From Taenia hydatigena (Eukaryota > Platyhelminthes > Cestoda > Cyclophyllidea > Taeniidae), in NCBI GenBank assembly GCA_036345935.2, contig JADWOT020001402.1, positions 124,001 through 188,000 on the forward strand: 64,000 nt of DNA, read 5' to 3'. The translations under genes were made by a program, and so were the position numbers. The notes below the pieces were generated by a model. That model made no database searches. It worked only from the letters and a program-made list of their open reading frames with translations, and had not been told where the DNA came from. Shown piece after piece: positions 45,747 to 59,000 of the stretch; positions within the stretch are counted from its first letter, which is position 1; each line of letters opens with the position of its first letter.

Positions 45747-48282
45747 GACGCCTTCGTTAATACATTTACTTTACGCATTTGCAGATACCCTCACTAGTGG
45801 TTCCTTCACATCGTACTCATTGCCTAGACACGTCGGTACTTTGACAAAGACACATCAACTGTTTACTCCCCCTTCTTTCCATGACTTCTACGATACATCA
45901 TGGAATCGCGGTTTGTGATTAGTGGATAACTGTGACATGACTGAGCTGTCCATTGGATAACTGCATTGCGGTCCAAACATTTGAACTTCTAAAAGGGGTA
46001 GTATTGGACACAACTCAGCTGGGCCCTACTTTCCCTCTGGCCAGAAAAAGATTTTCGGTTACAGTTACGACAAAATTAGGTTTAAAGCACCTTTTTTTCA
46101 ACATCGTAAGTACAGCTTTCTCTTTATTAAATGGCGCAGTGGGAAGTATTTTAAATTTCAGGACTAAGTCTGTAACATTGGCGGGTTAAGGACGAATCGC
46201 TTTCAATGGCTAGCTTTTCATCGCTGAAAGGAAGGCAACAGCTTCCATTTGATCTATCAGAGGATATTGTCGTCTTGAGGAGAGCTGGTGTGCACTTGCA
46301 TCTTGTCTGTGGAAATCAATGTGGAACAAATGCCCTTCCACTGAATGGCGGAAAAATCATACATTGAGATGAGAACGCATGAAGCGAGCATAGCGATTGC
46401 TATTATAGAGATCGCCGGAGATAGCCGGGCAGAAGCATGAGAAAACGAAATCAAATCTCCAAAAACAGAGGCAAAACTATTTAGCTTATCTAATCCAGTG
46501 TTTGAAGCATGCAACCTAAGAAATGTAGAAGCTAAACAGTACATGCTCAGTTAGCGTTTTGCTCATAAAAGGAAGACAAAGTGAAAGATCGCTAGCAAGA
46601 GCCTCAAAATGTTCCAAGTCGTCAATATTATTTGCAAAATTTGAAGAAACGGTATGACGACCCTACCAATGCATTCATGCTGACGAGGCTGCCAAAGGCC
46701 AGTGAATGCTAATGGGTGAAATCGCTGTACTAAACCACTCGTAGGTGCGATCTAACGGCAGGATTTAATGAATTCGGTCGTTCTAAGCTTGTTAATCATG
46801 ATGAACGCGTACCATTATGCAGCTGCATGTTGAAATGCTCCGTTCAACAAGATGTTTATGTTCTCTCGTTGGGTAGACCTCATCGAAACACGTGGACTAA
46901 AGTCAACTCACATTTGTAGTGGTGAAGCGAATTCTCCAGCTGTGTAGGCCGCCTGAAAGGGGAGCGTCTGGAAAGTCTGCTTCATTGCACCTATTAGACA
47001 CGAGGCGACCAGTGATCGCAAATCTCCTTGCAAGGGTAGTTTTCGTTAATTTATGGTGTGAGAAAAGCGAACTCTGGTTTATGCTTTGTGCTCAACATAG
47101 TGCAAGTAAATTGACTCTATATGATCATTTTATAAGTTCCGGGGGTGTAAATGCCGAAGATGGGAAGACTAATCCCGTGTCGTTTGCACTCGAGTCTGCC
47201 GCGTGTACGACAGGCACAAGCCAGTGAATGTGACCAACTCATTCTAACAATTTCATCAACTGCCTTTATTGCTCCAATTATCCACGTGCCGACGTGTATG
47301 TGCGCAGTTTGTCCAGCTTCAAGTATTTTCACTTGTAAACTGAGGGTGATTTTTAAAAGGCGTAACTCACCATACTTTGCACAAGCCACAGCAAATTATG
47401 ATTTGGTTGGCTTTGTTTTATTGACTCATTTGATCAGTGTTTTGACACCACCAACATGTTGTCTCACCTGTGTTTTCACCATGTTGTCCATTTATGTGTT
47501 GGATGCTTGGTCGATGGAACATCTGAATGTAGATGCCTTGCACAGCATATGCGGAGTGAAATAGATGGTTTGAAATTGTCACAGTTTGCGCGTGCCTTGC
47601 ATTTCGTGAACGTAGAGCTCTCAAATTTCGCTAGAGTACTCTTGAGCCATTCCTAAGCAGTTCAAGCTGTTGAGCTATTTTGCCAGCGATTTGATTAAGC
47701 GAGGTAGCATTTACGCATTCGTTCGATTTCTAGCATATGATGACAGGCCTTAAGTGGCGAAGAGTGAAGTATTTAACGGGTTGCAGTGACAATCACTCGT
47801 GTATCTGTCAGACCGATGCGAAGGAAGGTAGATGCATGAAAGTCGGTCAGAAAGGTGGCACAGCATGCCGAACGATAGTAGTAATAGGGGGCAGAGAGGC
47901 GCATTCATGAATCTGATGCTCTAACAGCATCGCACTTGTCTGAGATGAAGATGGCAAAGTGAAATTTCGTGACAGTGTGCTATAGCCTATAGGAATGAAG
48001 GAAGAAAGATAGCGACTAAAGAAGAGATACATCTGCCAGAGGAATGACTCATTATTCCTCTCAGTCCAGTATTGGATCTTACCTTAGTAGCCATCCCTGA
48101 TTGAAGCATTCCCACCATAATAGTAGTTTAATGAGCCGTAGGGGGTGGTGCGATGGTATGCCGACACGGAGTCCATTTAACTCAGCCATACATTCAGAGG
48201 AACCGTCAAAACTGCTAAACTACACTCCTGCAAGCTTTTTTGCTCATTTAATAAAGGACCAAAAATGAGTGCATTGCTTTAT

Positions 48283-51200
48283 TGCATAGACCTTTTTATC
48301 CATAGATAGGGTTGTGGCCCCAAAAGAGTGAAAACGAGAAGAGAGACCATTAGGAGATAGCAGTGATATGGAGTTCATCTGCACTCACCTCCCATAGCCA
48401 CAGCAGGTGACATTTTAGATAAATTTGAGGCAGAGCGACCATAAATCCTAATTTCTTAATTAGGATTTCAAAGCATTAGCTAGTCGGCCATCTGCTGCTG
48501 GCCATTTGTTTTAAGAAAGTTTTCCCTTTTCGATTTTTATGTATGCCGAGGTTTCCACCCAGGTACTCAACGAAGTGGTCTAGGAGCAGATGTCATCATA
48601 ATGAAGAATGCTAGAACTGCTGAGTGCAGTGACTACTTATAAGAATCCCACTGAGTTTACAATAAAAGCGCGAGATGGCGTTGTACTAGAAGCATGCTTC
48701 TTGCCATTCACATCAACTTTTTCATCGTTGGCACGTGTGGAAATGAAGCAGCGGCACGTGTGGTGAGTGGCGTGGAATCCTGTTTTGCTCTGCCTGATGT
48801 CCAAAGAGAATTCGCACCGTGACGTAGGGTCAATCGAGACCGCAGCACTTTACGTGTCGAAGGTTTTATCGGTCAAGTGAGTGGAGCCGGACAGCCTCTG
48901 GAGCCTTGAGTTGCACCTCACCTCACCGAGAACGAGTACTACTCTTCATGAGATTATGCCTTTTAGCCAAGAATATTATATATATGGTGACACGAAACTT
49001 ACTTTCACTCATTTTTTCGGACTCTACAGGCGTGGTGGCCCTGTAGTTTATGGATTTGAGGACACAGTGGTATAAGATCAGTCGAGTCTGTCATCGCAAA
49101 CATTCAGCGCGCCAATATTCAGGGTCGGTGCGTGAGTTGCTAGCATCCGCTTGCATTGTGCAACATTAAAACCCCTTCCCGGTCAGCCTTGTCCGATTGG
49201 TTGATAAAATCATGCGTGCAGATAGGCAGTCGTGGGCGGAGGCACTCTTAACCACGGCTGTTTTGTCCTTGCAGAGTATACACAGTCCTGAGTAAATTAT
49301 GGTGATTGTGTTTAAGGCGATTGGCTAAAGACTTTATCACCGAAATCTCGCAGTATTTTGCCGCTAAAATTGAATTAGCTAGTTTCACCTAATGTTTCAA
49401 TCAAAATTGAAGACTGGGATTTGTTCCTCATAACCCTCATGCTGTGTGTCGTAAAAGGGTTCAAACTGATGATTGCCCGTCCTACTACAATTCGTCTGCA
49501 TCAAAGTCAATAAAATTTGAGATGCATGCCTACCACTTGATCAAGGTGTTTTTGCGGGTACAATCACTGTTAAGGTGTGCTGCCATGGCAGCTCAAACCG
49601 CACTTAGTCAACCGGAGTTTTTCAATAAGCTGTGCATGCCCAACACGACTCGTCCGGGAAACAAACTTTTGATCAAAATTAAGATGTTTTTTAGGAAAAT
49701 AAATTAATTTCGTATAATCCGGTTATGCGAGACAATTTTGCTTGCGTGCCTAACTTACTAATAATAATGGACCAAATGAGGGACCACGCCTGAGAGGCAA
49801 GTTCCCTAATCCATCTTACCCACTCACCAGCCTCTCCTTCCCATCTGCACACTCATGAACACCTAAGTACGGTGTGTGAGTTCCACGCGAGAGCAAAAAC
49901 AAGAGTGAACCACTAACTTTGTGCGCATGTCAGATAAGTTAAATTATGTATTATTGCCTTACGACTAACAGTTTTGCTTGTTCGTTTTTACTCTAAGATT
50001 TTGAGATTTTGTTGCTTTTGCCGATATCAAATAAGCATGGAGTAATTGGAAGGACTGTTATATTATGATGCTTTGATATGCATCATTGTCTGTACAATTC
50101 GTTTCCATATTCGATAATCGCTTGCCCTATGTTTGGGGCTTAAAACGCAAGTTATTGGCCCGTATCCACGCATGGGTAACTTTCCAGAGGCACTTGAATG
50201 ACATCCACGTGTTTTGCTGCAGTGAGTGGGACGACTTATTTGGTGAGCGAAAGTAAAGTGCTCAACGACTTCATGCTTTACTTGCCTCTGTAGTTTCTTA
50301 CCTACGCAGCTTATGCCATATAGGATCGTACTATTTTAGGATTCATTTGTGCGTTTCAATTGTCATCCGCCAGTTAATGGTATTAAGTTTAGTTCCGTTG
50401 CCTGAGACAAGTGGTTGGACTTGTTCTTGCATGTTTGCGATGTGACAGCAGAGTTCAGACTGGTAGCTATCTTAAAGCTTAACTATTCTGTCGCTATAGT
50501 TGCCGTGGAGCCGCAGCGTTAGCAAGAGTTTGGCCTTTTGCTTTTAGGCTCGTATTTCCTCCACTGGTCCTGGAAGCGCGTGATGGCTAGCGCATTGTTC
50601 ATTCCATACGGAATTTCGCTAACACCATGGAAGATGAGGGGGTTGAGAATGCAGAACTCTTGCCGAGGAGAGCATGAAGGACGGTGCTGAACAAGGCGGA
50701 GGCGACTATGCAGTGTGCCGGTGGTTTGTTGGATGGAGGATTTCAATGATGGGGCCATCTATTTGCCTCGTCGTTGCACCCTAATGAAGTGGGTCGTTGG
50801 TATGTTAAATACATTTATATGTATTCTAGCCGAGTATGATGTCTCTTTTCGTCTCCAAGGAGGAGAAAAAGAAGGATGCCGCAGTTCATATGCATGAACT
50901 GGTGATAGAGGTGTTCTATTGCCCAACCCCAGCCCATTTTTGCGATCAAATGACGGCTGCGGCATGTTTTACCTCAGCAGGTGTGGAAATGTTTTAATTT
51001 TGTTGAGTTGCAGTTTATTGACGAAGGTGAAGTGCACTTCAGAGTACCGTCTTTATTTGGTACCCCAACCCTTCTGCTAAATGTGCTGTGGGTTGTCAAA
51101 AAGTGGAGCGCTACTACTTAGCCTTGAAAATAGCTTTAAATGGTGGTGAACGCATATCTTATAGGTTGTTGGGTAGATGGGTTTAAGGAGAAAGGGCTGT

Positions 51201-52009
51201 GTTTAAGGAGAAGAAAACAGGAAGCTTCCAACTGCTTTGCACAGGGGCATGCATGCCAGGAAGGCGGAAAGCGAGAAGGCTGAATACAGCTTGAGTGAAC
51301 TCACAGTCTATTACTTCGTAGGGTGGTCTAAAATATCGCGTTGCCAATTCAGCACGCGGTGCCATTAAATGGGTATGACGGCTAGTACCGCGATCGGGCA
51401 GCTACGTGGAGTTTTTTATGATATGGTGCACGGAATGACCAGATGAGATGGGGGTCGTGATAGATGGCTATACCGTGGAATGGCTTCAAGTAACATCTGT
51501 AAGTGCGCTCAACGTCCTTCGCGTCCTATCTTTGCCTTATTGACACGGAAGTGAAACCCCTTCTAAACGCTAACATTTGTCTTTAAACACTGAAGATTAT
51601 AGAATCGCTAACTGAGAAATATTCTGAAAAGCTTTTTCATGAGGCTGGACTCGCATCAAGTGAAGTAAGCACTGGCTATAAGATTATTAGCTACCTTATG
51701 CATTCCAGGAATTTATGCTGTTATGGTAAACAGAAAATTTTGATAAAGATTTGCTTTTACATTCATATAATGGTTAAGTATTGGACAAATTATTTCAAAG
51801 ATAAATACATGGCGTTGCATCGTTTTATGAGCTAAATGCATGTGAATGGAGTGTATGTAATATTATTTCTTGTAAAGCTTGATGCAAAATAATTTGCTTG
51901 AATTAGACAAACTCAGTTCATGTTATTTCTTTGTTAGTTTATTATAAATAACGTTGACCCTTGATGTGAAAATGGCCACGACCTTGAGGATGCCATAATG
52001 TTACCCTGA
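48283..52009. other. Right flank without recognised genes
   Basis: Sequence up to about 48420 and from 48735 to 49275 is collinear with 61.2-61.33 and 63.12-63.64 kb, so it belongs to the older segmental duplication. The frames at 49444-49707 (+, 87 codons) and 50519-50965 (-) are unrecognised. Confidence 0.4.
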
Positions 52010-52925
52010 TAGGACGCAATTGCAAACCAAACGTGGGCAATGAAAAGAAAACAATGTAACTATGATGCGAGAGTCAAATCGATTTAAAAGTAAGAATGCT
52101 AAAGCACAATACAGGAATCTTTTCCAAAGAATAGTCGCAAAGCAGGTGAGTAATATGCGGCGTGAATAGTAATGGTGAGGTGTAGTGGAGAAAGCGAAGT
52201 GCAGAAAATAAGCATGATGCTTTGGAAAATGCAGTAAAGGCATGAAGGAATAGCGGATGGGTGTGCTTAAAGCTAACAAAAGCGCCTGCCTTAGACTACT
52301 AAACAGAAGGAATGGAGTGACTACCAAATGTGAAATAAACAAGCACATTTACAGGAAAATGCGATTAACTTAGAGAGTACCTTACAATAAAAGAAGAACG
52401 ATGAAGCGTTTATTAAAAGGAGGAAAAAGGGAATTTTATCTGCATGGCTTTATGTTTGCTCCTCTTGTTATGTGATGACAGGGATTCTCCAATCTGTAGC
52501 ATATTCACTTCTCTTGCGCAACTAAAATTTGTCACAGGTGATATAGATTGGATTGGAAATCCATCATATTCGGATCCACTATTTGCCGCTACCAATGTAG
52601 CGTCTCAAGACTCCCTACAAAAATAGAAGGCAAAATTTTAGGGCAAATTATATGTGTTTAATAGAAAGAGGGGATGAAGCTGCTTGACATGGCCTGGAAA
52701 CCATTTCACTCTGCTGAGCTATATAGCCACCCGAAAAACCGTAAGCGAAACCTGCGGCCGAACGAACAATGGACCACTATACCTGTAGTGGAGGAGGGGC
52801 TCTTTACCCAGATTTGAAGATGAAGCAACGGCTGAGATGAATAAATAAGAAGTATTTTCTTCACATCCCAATCGAAGAAAAAAATTAAAAAAAAACAAAT
52901 CAAAATTGATCCTAAATATAGACAC

Positions 52926-53115
52926 ATGTGTAATAATTTGCTCGCTTGGACTATTGGTTTCGGTCAGGGTCGCCACATCGCCCTAGCTGTGCAGGCTTTT
53001 CTCCGGGCCACGCCAGCAGCTTACTTCCCTCTGCCTGTTAAACATATGGATTCTACCCAAGTTTTCTGCCTCCTTTTGTCTCAGAAGAGCCTCAAGGTGC
53101 TAGATTGGCGGCAGC
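52926..53115 (+). repeat. Internal 190-bp repeat, first copy
   Basis: The segment beginning ATGTGTAATAATTTGCTCGC recurs in diverged form at 53653-53845, about 730 bp downstream, and both recur in the second tandem unit (56981-57170 and 57708-57900). Translated, both give LAWT-GFG and RATPAAYFP-like stretches, but the second copy has stops. The origin is unknown. Confidence 0.7.
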
Positions 53116-53652
53116 GGAAAGCGGACCCTATTCGATGGGGTTCCTATCCCGATCTCCGCCACCTGTGACATATTTCAGCGGTGCGGAAGAAGTGCGTTTG
53201 CTACGGATAAAGTATTTCTGACCTCCCATGGCAGATGAGCTAGGAAGGGCGTTTGCCTTCGGCATTTCCATCTCCGTGTTCGACACGAAAACCATTAACA
53301 ACTGAGGTGACACTGGCCATGGACGACCTAGAAGGTTATCGTTCAGGAGATTACCCTTGATATGCTTGTTTAAGGAGATCGATGTGCTAACATCTTCCTA
53401 CAGGCATACTCTTGGTAAGCAGAATTCTCATTCTGAGTTTTGTTCTCAAGTCGGACAAAACTCCAAGTCCAATCGAAATGTCGAGAGGGATTACTGACGG
53501 TGGTGTCAAGCATCGCCTCAATCGCATCAAATATCGGCAACTGGCATGGTTTGCTCGTGTTTGATTCTTGCAGCAATGGCTACGTTGCGATGGCTGGCGC
53601 GGGAGGTCTACCAAGGGGATCGTCGGAGACGACACTCAAAAGAGGGGAGAGG

Positions 53653-53845
53653 CAATGTAATACCTTGTTTGCTTGGACTACGGGTTTCGGTTTAGGCCAC
53701 AGGGGTGGCCACATTGCTTTAGCTGTGTAGGCTGGCCTTGCGACCATGCCGGCAGCTTATTTTCCTCCGTCTGCTAAATATATATATACACTACCTTAGT
53801 ATTCTGCCTTTTTTTGCCTCGAGCGAGCCTCGAGATGCTATACAT
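53653..53845 (+). repeat. Internal 190-bp repeat, second copy
   Basis: This is the diverged partner of 52926-53115. It keeps GCTTGGACTA, GGTTTCGG, GGCCACATTGC and GCAGCTTATTT blocks. Confidence 0.7.
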
Positions 53846-54754
53846 GCCTATAATAGCGATAGGATTCTGTTCAAAAAATTTTCGCGAATTATTCATTTAG
53901 CCGTGCAAAGACCACGCATCTTTTGAAAAGTAAAAACGAGTTAACATGATATTTGCAATTTCTAAGACAAAAGCCTACTGCAGGTCGCATATTTCGTTAA
54001 GTGAAACGAGATTTCCAATTAAGTAATTCGCTTAGCATTTCCAAGGTCACTAGCGGTAAACGCTTCTTACCCCATTGGCATCTTGGAGCCATTATTGCGC
54101 TGAAATGCCATGATTTTGTCTAACGTAGACTATATTTTTATTGAATCTTCATACTTACTATGGAATATCTCGTAAAAAATAAATTTGAGTAATATTAATT
54201 CTACAAAAATGCATCTTATCCTATAGGAGCATAAGTTGCTGAGCAGGAGCACTCTAACGATTACTTCGGAAACCTAATGCCGTCTTCATCATTTTTGCCT
54301 CCTATCATGTTTCTTACGGAAAAAGTTAACAATAGCTATTTGCCTGACAATTCAACTTCACCCCTTGCTCTGAATTTGCTTCATACGAACCGCTACAATA
54401 CCCCCACCTGTAAATTGTGTTTAAAATACTAGCTCTGATTCGCACATCTTCCTGCCTTTCTGGCTTCGTTAATCAACTGCTTCGACTGCTAGCACTCCTT
54501 TCCAGTCCTCACTCACACAATACACACTCACTCAGTGCAAGTTTATTTCTATGCATGGCCTGTGTCGAGGTTTCAAATGTCGGCTTCCTTATTCACCTGA
54601 TTTTGCAGCGAAACAAAATAGCTTTAAATAAGCTACCCGTCCATCCACTCACACATTCGCACCATCAGTTTTGATGTGGTGTGAGTGCACGATGCTAGAG
54701 TGGATAGCTGCAAAAGGAATATGACATGGCAGAGCCGAGAGGATGAGGTAAGCA

Positions 54755-55193
54755 AAACTCACCTAATTCAAAGCTACTCTAACCTCCGAGCTACGAACAC
54801 TGCTAAACATAATTCTCCTAGCATCTGGCCGAATTAGAGAGGTTGACAACAGAAGTGAATAAAATAAGCAGGAGAAGCCAAGTGAGGGGACATGAGAAGT
54901 GGATATAAAGGGTGGGTACGAAATTGAAGGAGTGGGAGAAGGTTGGTAGTGGAAGAGTGCTGGGGGAATGGGAGTAGAGGGTCGGTGGTGGTGAGGCATA
55001 TCGGTAGGTTAGGGCACCGACCTGATAACGTGGATGTCGAGGAATCTAGCCTCTCACCAGGCATGATGGCATCTTACCTCCCACTTTTAGTCAGGTTTAC
55101 TGCTCCTCCCTCTAGCGTCAAAGTAGGCAGCACGTTCATCCTTTTTGCTGCAATCCATTGGTAGACAGGCATGACGGGGAGACAAAGCTGTTA
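54755..55193 (-). repeat. tRNA-linked repeat body, third-copy version
   Basis: This matches 45223-45673 at reduced identity. The TTTT found near 252 nt in the arm copies is absent; the next T4 on this strand is at 54861-54864, about 330 nt from the tRNA relic. The same element in the second tandem unit is at 58810-59248. Confidence 0.65.
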
Positions 55194-55266
55194 CGGCTCC
55201 GGCGGGACTCGAGCATGCAGTTTCCTGCTCCGCAGTTAGACGTCCTATCCAGTATGTCACGTAGTC
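55194..55266 (-). pseudogene. tRNA-Arg relic
   Basis: The 3' acceptor CGGAGCC and CTCGAGT T-loop remain. The 5' acceptor (GACTACG), D-arm and anticodon stem (TCTAA against GCAGG) no longer pair. This is a dead tRNA-Arg of the GCG/ACG type. Confidence 0.8.
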
Positions 55267-56061
55267 AGCCGCCATCTCGGTGCATTCAGCCTACATATTT
55301 GCAGGTACCATCACAAACCGTTCTTTCACATCACACCCAATACTTTTGGCAAAGATTTACCAACTGTTTTATCCCTCCTTCCGACTACGGCTATTACGCT
55401 AACTCATAAAATCGCGATTCATGATTGGTAAATAACTGTGACATGACCAAAATGTCCACCAGATAACAGCGTCACAATCTAAACATTTTGAATCCTAATG
55501 AAGAGGGTATTAGACGCAGCTTCACTGGACCCCACTTTTCTGCTAACTGTAAGTAGATTTTAGGCTACAGTCACGACAAAATTAGCTTGAAACACCCTAT
55601 TCAGCATCGTAAGTACAGCTTTCCTTTTATTAAATGGCGCAGTTGGAAGCATATTAAATTTCATGACGAAGTCTGTCACCTCAGCAGGCTAAGGAGAAAC
55701 CGCCTTAAATGGCTAGCTTCTTATCGTTGAATGAAAGACAATAGCCTTCATTTGATTTATCTGAGGATGATCTCGTCTTGAGAATAGCCGTTACTCACTC
55801 TTATGCTGCCTGTGGAAATCTAGGTGAACACTAGCACTTTTACAAAATGATGGAAAATCACATAATGGAACTAAAACGCATGAAGCAAGCAATCAGACTT
55901 AGCAAAACAAGATTTTCTAGCATCTATTTGACCCACACTTGCTTTTGCAACAATAGTATGAGCAATTGTAGAGAGATCGCTGGAGATAGATGGAAAGATG
56001 CTTGAGAAAACCGAGTCGGATCTATAAAAATACAAAGCATACCTATGCAGGTTGTCCATAT

Positions 56062-56062
56062 N
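56062..56062. other. Single N at tandem-unit junction
   Basis: One undetermined base sits exactly where the first 4.05-kb unit ends (CCATAT) and the second begins (TAGGACGC). This suggests an assembly joint rather than a base-call problem. Confidence 0.9.
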
Positions 56063-59000
56063 TAGGACGCAATTGCAAACCAAACGTGGGCAATGAAAAG
56101 AAAACTATGTAACTATGATGCGAGAGTCAAATCGATTTAAAAGTAAGAATGCTAAAGCACAATACAGGAATCTTTTCCAAAGAATAGTCGCAAAGCAGGT
56201 GAGTAATATGCGGCGTGAATAGTAATGGTGAGGTGTAGTGGAGAAAGCGAAGTGCAGAAAATAAGCATGATGCTTTGGAAAATGCAGTAAAGGCATGAAG
56301 GAATAGCGGATGGATGTGCTTAAAGCTAACAAAAGCGCCTGCCTTAGACTACTAAACAGAAGGAATGGAGTGACTACCAAATGTGAAATAAACAAGCACA
56401 TTTACAGGAAAATGCGATTAACTTAGAGAGTACCTTACAATAAAAGAAGAACGATGAAGCGTTTATTAAAAGGAGGAAAAAGGGAATTTTATCTGCATGG
56501 CTTTATGTTTGCTCCTCTTGTTATGTGATGACAGGGATTCTCCAATCTGTAGCATATTCACTTCTCTTGCGCAACTAAAATTTGTCACAGGTGATATAGA
56601 TTGGATTGGAAATCCATCATATTCGGATCCACTATTTGCCGCTACCAATGTAGCGTCTCAAGACTCCCTCAAAAAAATAGAAGGCAAAATTTTAGGGCAA
56701 ATTGTATGTGTTTAATAGAAAGAGGGGATGAAGCTGCTTGACATGGCCTGGAAACCATTTCACTCTGCTGAGCAATATAGCCACCCGAAAAACCGTAAGC
56801 GAAACCTGCGGCCGAACGAACAATGGACCACTATACCTGTAGTGGAGGAGGGGCTCTTTACCCAGATTTGAAGATGAAGCAACGGCTGAGATGAATAAAT
56901 AAGAAGTATTTTCTTCACATCCCAATCGAAGAAAAAAATTAAAAAAAAAACAAATTAAAATTGATCCTAAATACAGACACATGTGTAATAATTTGCTCGC
57001 TTGGACTATTGGTTTCGGTCAGGGTCGCCACATCGCCCTAGCTGTGCAGGCTTTTCTCCGGGCCACGCCAGCAGCTTACTTCCCTCTGCCTGTTGAACAT
57101 ATGGATTCTACCCAAGTTTTCTGCCTCCTTTTGTCTCAGAAGAGCCTCAAGATGCTAGATTGGCGGCAGCGGAAAGCGGACCCTATTCGATGGGGTTCCT
57201 ATCCCGATCTCCGCCACCTGTGACATATTTCAGCGGTGCGGAAGAAGTGCATTTGCTACGGATAAAGTATTTCTGACCTCCCATGGCAGATGAGCTAGGA
57301 AGGGCGTTTGCCTTCGGCATTTCCATCTCCGTGTTCGACACGAAAACCATTAACAACTGAGGTGACACTGGCCATGGACGACCTAGAAGGTTATCGTTCA
57401 GGAGATTACCCTTGATATGCTTGTTTAAGGAGATCGATGTGCTAACATCTTCCTACAGGCATACTCTTGGTAAGCAGAATTCTCATTCTGAGTTTTGTTC
57501 TCAAGTCGGACAAAACTCCAAGTCCAATCGAACTGTCGAGAGGGATTACTGACGGTGGTGTCAAGCATCGCCTCAATCGCGTCAAATATCGGCAACTGGC
57601 ATGGTTTGCTCGTGTTTGATTCTTGCAGCAATGGCTACGTTGCGATGGCTGGCGCGGGAGGTCTACCAAGGGGATCGTCGGAGACGACACTCAAAAGAGG
57701 GGAGAGGCAATGTAATACCTTGTTTGCTTGGACTACGGGTTTCGGTTTAGGCCACAGGGGTGGCCACATTGCTTTAGCTGTGTAGGCTGGCCTTGCGACC
57801 ATGCCGGCAGCTTATTTTCCTCCGTCTGCTAAATATATATATACACTACCTTAGTATTCTGCCTTTTTTTGCCTCGAGCGAGCCTCGAGATGCTATACAT
57901 GCCTATAATAGCGATAGGATTCTGTTCAAAAAATTTTCGCGAATTATTCATTTAGCCGTGCAAAGACCACGCATCTTTTGAAAAGTAAAAACGAGTTAAC
58001 ATGATATTTGCAATTTCTAAGACAAAAGCCTACTGCAGGTCGCATATTTCGTTAAGTGAAACGAGATTTCCAATTAAGTAATTCGCTTAGCATTTCCAAG
58101 GTCACTAGCGGTAAACGCTTCTTACCCCATTGGCATCTTGGAGCCATTATTGCGCTGAAATGCCATGATTTTGTCTAACGTAGACTATATTTTTATTGAA
58201 TCTTCATACTTACTATGGAATATCTCGTAAAAAATAAATTTGAGTAATATTAATTCTACAAAAATGCATCTTATCCTATAGGAGCATAAGTTGCTGAGCA
58301 GGAGCACTCTAACGATTACTTCGGAAACCTAATGCCGTCTTCATCATTTTTGCCTCCTATCATGTTTCTTACGGAAAAAGTTAACAATAGCTATTTGCCT
58401 GACAATTCAACTTCACCCCTTGCTCTGAATTTGCTTCATACGAACCGCTACAATACCCCCACCTGTAAATTGTGTTTAAAATACTAGCTCTGATTCGCAC
58501 ATCTTCCTGCCTTTCTGGCTTCGTTAATCAACTGCTTCGACTGCTAGCACTCCTTTCCAGTCCTCACTCACACAATACACACTCACTCAGTGCAAGTTTA
58601 TTTCTATGCATGGCCTGTGTCGAGGTTTCAAATGTCGGCTTCCTTATTCACCTGATTTTGCAGCGAAACAAAATAGCTTTAAATAAGCTACCCGTCCATC
58701 CACTCACACATTCGCACCATCAGTTTTGATGTGGTGTGAGTGCACGATGCTAGAGTGGATAGCTGCAAAAGGAATATGACATGGCAGAGCCGAGAGGATG
58801 AGGTAAGCAAAACTCACCTAATTCAAAGCTACTCTAACCTCCGAGCTACGAACACTGCTAAACATAATTCTCCTAGCATCTGGCCGAATTAGAGAGGTTG
58901 ACAACAGAAGTGAATAAAATAAGCAGGAGAAGCCAAGTGAGGGGACATGAGAAGTGGATATAAAGGGTGGGTACGAAATTGAAGGAGTGGGAGAAGGTTG

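Larger units (their letters stand above)
35840..48282 (-). repeat. Right arm of 12.5-kb inverted repeat
   Basis: This is the mirror of 19300-31815. Identity is patchy: some blocks (for example around 37.3-37.5 and 38.2-38.7 kb) are virtually identical, whereas others (around 46.3-46.5 and 47.85-48.03 kb) differ at roughly one base in fifteen. Homology to the left arm stops near 48282, but sequence beyond it still matches the older third copy near 61.2 kb. Confidence 0.93.
52010..56061 (+). repeat. 4.05-kb tandem unit, first copy
   Basis: This is almost identical to 56063-60116. The differences I noticed (for example A52053/T56106 and G52261/A56314) all fall in the first 1.6 kb, and the rest appears identical. 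No genes were recognised in 52.0-54.5 kb. The last 1.5 kb belongs to the older third copy of the arm sequence. Confidence 0.95.
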
